Below, in pieces: positions 58,701-64,000 of a DNA stretch of 64,000 bases. This DNA is from Oncomelania hupensis (lineage: Eukaryota; Mollusca; Gastropoda; Littorinimorpha; Pomatiopsidae), in contig CM072521.1 in NCBI GenBank assembly GCA_036898135.1, forward strand, positions 66,081,983 to 66,145,982, written 5' to 3'. A model generated the notes under the pieces. That model made no database searches. It saw nothing but the letters and a program-made list of their open reading frames with translations, and was not told the origin of the DNA. The translations under genes and the position numbers were made by a program. The stretch's first letter is position 1, and each line of letters starts with the position of its first letter.

Positions 58701-60758
58701 AAGGTTAAATAGTTTAAATTTAAATAGTTGTGTGTGGTCCTAACTCGGCTCTTAGCAGTCCGCTGGACCCTATAATCATTGATTATGTGATGTAATCTAA
58801 TCTCCATTCCAAAAACTTTCCCATGAAGTCAAACCACAAGGGTTGGAAAGTTTTGAGATCCAATAAGTAACTTCAATGTTTGTTTTGTTGGGTGGCAGTA
58901 TAATACATTGTGGCATGAATGTCAATCCATTGTACAGTTATGATATTATTGTTATCACGCAGGCCTGTCCAACTGAGAACTGCAACAAGAAGGTGGTGGA
59001 CCAAGGCAACGGCATGTGGAGGTGCGAAAAGTGTAATCGTGAATTCCCCAACCACAAGTGGCGCATGATTCTGCAGGTAATGCTGCCTTGTACCAGTCAC
59101 GATGATGATGATTGATGATGATGTGGTCTGTTATAACATTTTTATGTGTACATGATTTACTTATCATACATGTTTATATGTGTGAGGACCAAATGGGCCC
59201 TGAAGCCTTTGCCAATGTCTTTTCTTTGACCAGTTTAATTAATTTACTTATGCAAGCAAATGTTCTTAACAAATCATTTGTCATAGCTATAGAAAATCCA
59301 TGTAAATTTTGGTAATTTATCATACTGGTTTCAGGGTGGAGAACTTTCCGCGGATTTCCGCGGAAGGCATTTGCATTTCCGAGAAAAAAATATTGAGTTC
59401 CGAGTGTGAGAAGCTGAGGGGCTACCCTTTACTGGGCATAACGGCCAAAAGCGGCCAAAGGTCTAAACAGGCAAAACGTCCAAAAGCGTCCGTATCAACC
59501 ATGTGGTTATATTCTCGCGTTGTTTTAAAGATTGCGAGGCTTCCGGCAATTGACTTCCGGTTTATTCTGTTGTGAAAACATTCGACTGCATTTCCACAAG
59601 TTTTCTCTGTGATGCGTTTGTTTTTTCGATATTTTTTTTCCTCAAATTTTCTTGTGTGTGTGCCTAAAAGGGATGGTTTGGATTCTTCGACTGATGAAGG
59701 GGAGTTTACAGGCTTCCATTTATCGGACATAAAAGTGAGAGAAATGGACTTGGAGTCAGAGGAAGAGATCGGTACTGACATTAGACAATTAGTGTCAGTA
59801 GTGTGCATGCATACGATCTTTCAGACTGGCATGAAAGTGAAGAAGAGGGGGCTTGTTTGGACTTTTTAAAACTTTTTTTTTGTATACACGTGGAGTAATA
59901 AAAAACAAGACATGACAAGAGAAGTATAAAAAGGTAAATAATCAAAATAGAATTTATTTCTGTTCATTTTCCATTTTATTTCATTTAAATCTATAACCTA
60001 GTCACTAATACCTAAGATGTGGTGCTTTTACTAACGTACCTCTAAATATCTCTAAAATTATAAAAATTCTTGCCTGTTTACAGCTAAAAAATAGACAAAC
60101 GTGTGTCCAGTAAATTTGGAAATGTGGAGTTTGTGTGTAACAGTGGAAAGAAAGAAAGAAAGAAAGACCTCAAACGTTTTTGAAAGACATGTGCATAAAA
60201 ATTCTTTTTTGTTTTGTTTTTGTTTCTATTCATTTTTACTTTTTGCTTTCAGGAGAGGCCCTAAATTACTTTCAAAATTGCATAAATTCATTTTCTTCCA
60301 AAGGGCGAATACCGGGGCTTGGCCCCTGGTCCCAGGCCGGATTTCAGAGATTTCTTGATTCAATTGTTCTCCACCATGTGGTTTGTACAAGAATTCGTGT
60401 TAGGGGCTTTTTTTATATAATGAAAGTGGTAAATCATTTTTGAAAAGTAGCAACTTTGTTTAATAACATTTTTTTGTAAAAACTTAAGTTAATATTGCAA
60501 TGCTGTACAAAATTCTCCAGAATGTATAATAACCTTATTTCCCACTGAACTTTGTGGTATGTATTATTTTGTACATGTACATTACAAGTTTGTATTACTA
60601 TTACTAGATATTATTATTACTAATAAAGCTAATGGTGTTGGTGTTGACAGGGCAACTTTGCTGACTTCTCAGGCCAGCAGTGGGCCACCAGCTTCCAGGA
60701 GGCAGCTGAGATGCTGCTTGGGGTCAAGGCTGATGAACTTGGAGAGATGCGCACTAAC
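38252..60758 (+). CDS. RPA1: Replication protein A 70 kDa subunit (3' end outside window)
   Basis: Sixteen exons: 38252-38284, 38523-38573, 44553-44634, 45078-45186, 45423-45520, 47175-47216, 49213-49260, 49595-49721, 50414-50585, 51901-52096, 55626-55765, 57156-57225, 57789-57929, 58114-58241, 58963-59076, 60651-60758. Phases join throughout, giving 553 residues; human RPA1 has 616, so roughly 60 residues lie to the right. It starts [11 protein letters not shown]. Exons 1-5 form the N-terminal OB fold, 6-8 the Pro/Thr/Ser linker, 9-10 DBD-A ([23 protein letters not shown], with both stacking Phe), 10-13 DBD-B ([21 protein letters not shown], keeping Trp and Phe), 14-16 DBD-C. The DBD-C zinc ribbon is CPTENC...CEKC in exon 15. 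The protein coats single-stranded DNA in replication, repair and recombination as part of the RPA trimer. Introns carry many transposons; intron 2 is 6 kb. Confidence 0.97.
38624..39684 (+). mobile_element. About 1-kb DNA-transposon-like repeat, copy 1
   Basis: Ends TTACTAGGTACTCC and GGTACCTACTAA are imperfect inverted repeats. The interior is highly similar, in reverse orientation, to 54336-55378 (for example GCATTAAAAACAACACAGAT, CTAGTTAAAATCAAACTTAC). No transposase is visible. It lies in RPA1 intron 2. Confidence 0.7.
40055..40455 (+). mobile_element. RTE-like LINE, 3' fragment
   Basis: It encodes [20 protein letters not shown], then [35 protein letters not shown] and GVPLRPL, and ends in a GGATA repeat tail. 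It is an open C-terminal piece of the element at 61500-63075, 5'-truncated at about 40090. 39685-40054 shows nothing recognisable. Confidence 0.92.
41080..42762 (+). mobile_element. hAT-like MITE nested in an older copy of the same family
   Basis: Inner copy 41711-42597: ends CAGGGCTCGCACAG and CTGTACGAACCCTG, flanked by TCAGG on both sides (5-bp target duplication). Outer copy: 41080-41710 plus 42598-42762, also ending in CTGTACGAACCCTG. The inner copy contains the uninterrupted equivalent of the insertion point (near 42412-42440), so the event can be read directly. Neither copy encodes a transposase. RPA1 intron 2. Confidence 0.85.
42765..43025 (+). repeat. 43-bp tandem repeat, six units
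   Basis: Units of AGCAATGTATAAAATATAGA followed by ACCGCCGAAACGTCCAGCC. It directly follows the outer hAT-like copy. Tyr/Phe-rich frames on the minus strand are artefacts. Confidence 0.95.
43026..44552. other. RPA1 intron 2 remainder; short unexplained frames
   Basis: Mostly featureless. Two short frames look protein-like: plus 43446-43536 (starts [15 protein letters not shown]) and minus 44501-44343 (contains [19 protein letters not shown] and [11 protein letters not shown]). Neither has a start context, splice partner or recognised family. Confidence 0.35.
45599..46845 (+). mobile_element. DNA transposon with 13-bp TIRs and a zinc-finger-like frame
   Basis: CATAGCTGCCAAC (45599-45611) and GTTGGCAGCTATG (46833-46845) are perfect inverted repeats, flanked by GACTGTA on both sides (45592-45598, 46846-46852). 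Inside, 45884-46165 encodes 93 residues with [20 protein letters not shown] and HEK, a BED/C2H2-like C-x2-C...H...H finger typical of hAT-type transposase N-termini. The catalytic part is absent. A 255-bp internal segment is tandemly duplicated (46140 and 46395) with CTT/ATT microsatellites. It lies in RPA1 intron 5. Confidence 0.85.
47424..48868 (+). mobile_element. hAT-like element with perfect 16-bp TIRs and truncated transposase N-terminus
   Basis: CAGGGCGCGAAATTAA at 47424 is mirrored exactly by TTAATTTCGCGCCCTG ending at 48868. The flanking ACTTT is duplicated. The frame 47818-48009 encodes [16 protein letters not shown] and [13 protein letters not shown], the usual start of a family of animal hAT transposases, then ends. 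The rest of the transposase is deleted, so it is non-autonomous. It lies in RPA1 intron 6. Confidence 0.88.
49680..50150 (+). repeat. 95-bp tandem array made from the end of RPA1 exon 8 and its donor
   Basis: Five copies start at 49680, 49775, 49870, 49965 and 50060. Each has ACGCATCCACAAAATCAACA, CTCACTCC-TATCAAAACAG and the donor GTAACACT, then the same intronic 50 bases. The first copy is the real exon end (codes [14 protein letters not shown]). The unit length of 95 is not a multiple of 3. Confidence 0.97.
50304..51690 (+). repeat. LINE/SINE 3'-tail repeats in RPA1 introns 8-9
   Basis: Several dispersed pieces flank exon 9: 50304-50365 and 51477-51560 (GCTTTGAGCCTGA-type tail), 50960-51350 (shared with 61004-61320), and 51580-51690 ending TCCGGTCCTGATTTGGCTCG with a TAATG repeat. 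They look like parts of one or two LINE 3' UTR families. No ORF remains. Confidence 0.6.
52133..52480 (+). repeat. Roughly 30-bp tandem repeat in RPA1 intron 10
   Basis: About ten units around TACTTAATGTTAGTTTTACA with GAGAACCGTGG-type spacers. It begins about 40 bases after the exon 10 donor. Reading frames such as [10 protein letters not shown] repeats are artefacts. Confidence 0.93.
52553..52660 (-). mobile_element. RTE-like LINE, short 3' fragment
   Basis: The minus strand reads [17 protein letters not shown] codons, then VVP(I)RP and the GGATA tail. It is another 3' scrap of the family at 61500-63075. Confidence 0.75.
52769..54312 (+). mobile_element. hAT-like element carrying a transposase C-terminal piece
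   Basis: Ends CAGGGTTCGTAC (52769) and GTATGAACCCTG (54312) are near-perfect inverted repeats. TGACAA occurs at both flanks, one base offset on the right. Subterminal CTCCTTGAA words repeat at both ends. The frame 53404-53799 encodes [19 protein letters not shown] and [12 protein letters not shown], the hAT dimerisation/C-terminal region, then a Lys/Glu-rich coil. No catalytic core, so non-autonomous. RPA1 intron 10. Confidence 0.87.
54336..55378 (-). mobile_element. About 1-kb DNA-transposon-like repeat, copy 2
   Basis: Reverse-orientation copy of 38624-39684, with ends GTAGGTACTCC and ACTAGGTAGTC (read inward). It sits about 20 bases after the preceding hAT-like element. The 98-codon minus frame at 55132-54836 is shared with the plus frame at 38876 in copy 1, so the family may once have coded there. 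Confidence 0.7.
56955..57150 (+). repeat. About 37-bp tandem repeat before RPA1 exon 12
   Basis: Five units of GTGAGTTCACAGGAATAA plus TGTGATGTGTGTCACT. The array ends a few bases before the acceptor of exon 12 (57156). Upstream, GGCGCGCATTACCGCGCT occurs twice (56420 and 56455). Confidence 0.9.
59332..60378. mobile_element. hAT-like non-autonomous element in RPA1 intron 15
   Basis: Ends CAGGGTGGAGAAC (59332) and GTTCTCCACCATG (60378) form a 13-bp inverted repeat with one mismatch. TGGTTT flanks both sides (59326-59331, 60379-60384). Subterminal sequence is shared with 20834-21551. The 87-codon frame at 59609 has an acidic stretch but no recognised domain. Confidence 0.83.
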
Positions 60759-60764
60759 GTAACT

Positions 60765-60852
<88 letters not shown>
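60765..60852 (+). repeat. (CT)n microsatellite after RPA1 exon 16 donor
   Basis: About 84 bases of CT repeat begin about 10 bases after the exon 16 donor (AAC/GTAACTAG). It is followed by three TTGAA units. Confidence 0.97.
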
Positions 60853-60854
<2 letters not shown>

Positions 60855-61003
60855 AATTGAATTGAATTGAATGATGCCAAGCTATTGATGTGTGTTTGTC
60901 ACAAAAAATTTGTTTCCAAACTGCAATTGAGTGTCAAAGCAATGGCTTGATTTGCTAACTATCCACATGTTGTAGGGCGTGGGTTATGCGAAAAAGGATA
61001 GCT

Positions 61004-61320
61004 CTCCTACCTTTTTTCTTGAAAACTCTTCCGGGACAAAACTCTTTATTTGTGTGTGAAGTCTGTGTATCAGCTTGGGAATATTGGATAATTTCTGCCA
61101 AAGGGTCACTAGGGCTTCCTATGATGTTATTATTTAGCAATGTAGGCATTTTATATGTATGTGTTTTGTTGATATTTTATAATGATGTTTGTAAACTGGG
61201 GTTAGATAAATTAGGAGTATAGCCTCGGCGTCCCCTGCTTGGGATTCCTTTGTTGTACAGTGACCGGCTGGTTGAGTGCCTTCAGTGTTACCACTAAGGT
61301 TGTTTCAGCAGATCTTTTAT
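61004..61320 (+). repeat. Dispersed repeat shared with 50960-51350 and 51580
   Basis: Shares CTCCTACCTTTTTTCTTGAA, CACTAGGGCTTCCTATGATG, AGCAATGTAGGCATTTTATA and TTGTTTCAGCAGATCTTTTA with the earlier copy. No ORF. Confidence 0.88.
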
Positions 61321-61499
61321 AAACAACAAACAAAATGAATTATAAATCTGTATCCCTATCATCATCATCATCAAACAATAACATATAAATATAATCAAAC
61401 AAGGCAAAATATGTACACACCATTTCAGTATGTATCGCATTTCAGTGTGATGTAGGTCACAAAAACACAAATTCACACTTTCACAAACATTTGAAAAAT

Positions 61500-63075
61500 A
61501 GAAAGCACATCACATGGCTGCTATAACGGTAACATTTAGTGCCGGATCACAATGGTTACCACAACCATATCAAAGAAGTTGAGGGAGCAGTGCAATCGCT
61601 GAAGAAAGGGAAGTCAGCGGGAGTGGACAACATACCCGCGGAACTGCTACAAGCAGGAGGAGAAGCGATGATTGATGCCCTCACCATTATCTATAACAAG
61701 ATCTGGCAGAGTGGGGAGTGGCCTACACCATGGACCCAGTCGCTTGTCATCACTCTTCCCAAAAAAGGTAACCTTCAGGAGTGTGAAAATGACCGCATCA
61801 TCAGCCATTCCAGCAAGGTCCTCCTGAAAATAATACTCAACAGGTTGAAACCCCAAGCTGAACAAATCATAGCTGAAGAACAAGCAGGATTCAGGGCAGG
61901 GCGAAGTACCACTGAACAGATTTTCAACCTCAGAATAATCTGTGAGAAATACCTACAGCACCAACAACATCTATATCATGTGTTCATAGACTTCAAGAAA
62001 GCGTTTAACCGAGTCTGGCATGCAGCTCTTTGGGCAACAGTGAAAGTGTACAACATCAGCCCTAAAATTATTGAAGTCATCAAAAGCCTGTATGACAAGG
62101 CTACCAGTGCAGTCCTCCATAACAGCGCCATTGGGAACTGGTTCAGAACAACAATCAGTGTGCGTCAAGGATGCCTACTCTCTCCAAAACTCTTCAACAT
62201 CTTCCTAGAGCGCATCATGTCTGATGCTCTTGCAGATCACGAAGGCACAGTCAGCATAGGAGGTAGAGCAATCTCCAATCTTCGTTTTGCGGATGACATC
62301 GATGGATTGGATGGAGAGCAACAAGAACTTGAACAGCTGGTACAGAGGCTTGACACCACCTCCAGAGCTTATGGAATGGAAATAAGTGCAGAGAAGACCA
62401 AAATGATGACCAACAACACCAATGGTATCAACACGGACATCAAAGTCCAAGGCCAATCCCTCAACACAGTGCATAGCTTCAAATATTTAGGAGCCATTGT
62501 ATCAGACAATGGGTCCCGACAGGAAGTCCTCTCCAGGATCGCACAAACAACTGCTGCCCTGACAAGGTTGAAGCCCATTTGGAAAGACAGGACCATCAGT
62601 CTACATTCCAAAGTAAGACTGCTGCGCTTCCTATATGCTTGCGAAGCATGGACCCTTACAACAGATCTACAACGAAGAATACAAAGCATGGAGATGAGGT
62701 GCTACAGAAGACTTCTGGGCATTTCCTATACCCAACACATCACCAACAACGAAGTCTGACAGACCATCACACAAGCCATTGGACAACACGATGACCTGCT
62801 CACAGTGGTGAAGAAACGGAAACTCCGATGGTATGGCCACGTCACCAGATCATCAGGCCTTGCAAAGACCATTCTGCAAGGCACAGTGCAAGGAGGTAGA
62901 AGAAGAGGGAGACCAAAAAAGAGGTGGGAGGACAACATTCGAGAATGGACTGGTTTGACACTGAGCGAAGCCATCAGGGCTGCTGAGGACAGGGAAAGAT
63001 GGAGTATGCTGTTTAAACGATCATCTGTGGTGCCCCTACGACCTTAGGGTTATGGGACAGGATAGGATAGGATCA
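61500..63075 (+). mobile_element. RTE-like LINE, RT and C-terminal region, one premature stop
   Basis: The frame 61539-62759 encodes a reverse transcriptase: KKGKSAGVDNIPAEL, EEQAGFRAGRSTTEQ, HVFIDFKKAFNRVWH, VRQGCLLSP, LRFADDIDG (FADD intact), AYGMEISAEKTK and FKYLGAIVSDNG. TGA at 62757-62759 replaces an expected sense codon, and the frame continues in phase with [19 protein letters not shown] to VVPLRP (stop near 63047). A few residues before FLYACEAWTL appear deleted. The endonuclease is absent (5' truncation). The tail is GGATA repeats. Confidence 0.93.
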
Positions 63076-63126
63076 AAGAAGTATTTTACTGCTAACATAG
63101 ACTGACTCTGCTACAATATGACACCC

Positions 63127-63625
63127 GGTCCTGATTTGGCTCGGAAGAGTCCGCTGGACCTAAAGCAACAATAAATCAATCAATCAACAATATGACACTG
63201 ACACCTGTAACCTAATCAAAAGCTAGGCGAAGAGTGGCACTAACTTGTCAAATTATAATTCCAAAACCATAAAGAACTTACTTACAAATCTGCCCTACTT
63301 ATTATACAAAATCCTATAATACTGAAAAACACAAAACCTTATAATATTGTACTTGGTTATTTGGTTCCACTAGAATCAAAGTTAAAATTAAAGTGAACAC
63401 AAAACGCTTATAACATATGCAGATAACAGATTATAGTTACAATATGTGATAAGGAAACTGTAGGCAAAAATACTAATCAAGACTAATCAAAATAATATAA
63501 TTGATGATGAAGATCGAGTGGTCATTGCATATAGGAGATTTACTTAACTGGCTAATAAAATAAAATGTACGAATATAGAATGATTACATTAAACATACAA
63601 AATTCACTGTACACAAACATGCCAT
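63127..63625 (+). repeat. LINE 3'-end tail and featureless flank
   Basis: CCGGTCCTGATTTGGCTCGG to AAAGCAACAATAAATC (63125-63187) repeats the tail at about 51640-51690, with an AATC microsatellite. 63190-63625 shows nothing recognisable, and no RPA1 exon was found in it. Confidence 0.7.
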
Positions 63626-64000
63626 GATGAGCTGTACATGGGTGTGGGAGAGTGGACAAGTGTATTCACGATAGAGGATGAGCTGTACATGGGTGTGGGA
63701 GAGTGGACAAGTGTATTCAGGATAGAGGATGAGCTGTACATGGGTGTGGGAGAGTGGACAAGTGTATTCAGGATAGAGGATGAGCTGTACATGGGTGTGG
63801 GAGAGTGGACAAGTGTATTCAGGATAGAGGATGAGCTGTACCAGGGTGTGGGAGAGTGGACAAGTGTATTCAGGATAGAGGATGAGCTGTACATGGGTGT
63901 GGGAGAGTGGACAAGTGTATTCAGGATAGAGGATGAGCTGTACATGGGTGTGGGAGAGTGGACAAGTGTATCCAGGATAGAGGATGAGCTGTACCAGGGT
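63626..64000 (+). repeat. 51-bp minisatellite running off the right edge
   Basis: Just over seven units starting GATGAGCTGTACATGGGTGT and continuing GGGAGAGTGGACAAGTG. A CCAGG variant replaces CATGG in two units. As 51 is divisible by 3, a 17-residue periodic frame opens on the minus strand; it is an artefact. Confidence 0.96.

Noticed and set aside
63604..63945. 113-codon frame with SSSSILNTLVHSPTPMY repeats
   Set aside because: The 51-bp minisatellite keeps one frame open; there is no independent coding signal.
60853..64000. Last RPA1 exon(s)
   Set aside because: I looked for the conserved end of DBD-C (ESR...VK type motif) and found none; the sequence here is repeats, so the exon is assumed to lie beyond the edge.

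Overview
This is animal nuclear DNA, most likely from a marine invertebrate and probably a mollusc. Three conserved genes are split into many short exons with GT/AG introns. The introns are full of LINEs, SINEs, short hAT-like DNA transposons, minisatellites and long GAT/AAT microsatellites. The lineage is an inference from protein and repeat style; no species is claimed.

Layout. (1) 169-5259, minus strand: a six-exon gene for a transposase-like protein (coiled coil plus an RNase H-like core). All splice sites are intact, but one in-frame stop and two frameshifts break it. (2) 6208-17618, plus strand: ten C-terminal exons of a bacterial-type GH63/MGH1-like glucosidase. Its N-terminal half is not visible and must lie left of the window, so gene (1) probably sits antisense inside one of its introns. 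Its introns also hold an antisense tRNA-Thr(UGU), a tRNA/5S-like chimeric SINE, a LINE nested in a palindromic DNA element, a 19-bp minisatellite and many GAT tracts. (3) 17.6-26.2 kb: intergenic DNA with degenerate repeats and one perfect-TIR hAT-like element. (4) 26240-37860, minus strand: a complete 11-exon pelota (PELO) gene of 381 codons. (5) 37861-38251: a compact shared promoter between PELO and the next gene. (6) 38252-60758 onward, plus strand: RPA1 (replication protein A 70 kDa subunit), with 16 exons visible and the last exon(s) beyond the right edge. (7) 60.8-64 kb: RTE-like LINE, repeat tails and a 51-bp minisatellite, presumably RPA1 intron.

Function. PELO rescues stalled ribosomes and RPA1 binds single-stranded DNA. 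Both are housekeeping genes, which fits a head-to-head promoter with ETS-like and E2F-like sites. The glucosidase keeps both expected catalytic acids. The rest of the window records transposon activity. RPA1 introns alone carry at least five hAT-like insertions with CAGGG-type or related inverted ends and 5-7 bp target duplications, including one copy inserted in another copy of its own family. The end of RPA1 exon 8 with its splice donor has been amplified into five 95-bp tandem copies. No prokaryotic-type system (CRISPR, operon, phage) is present.
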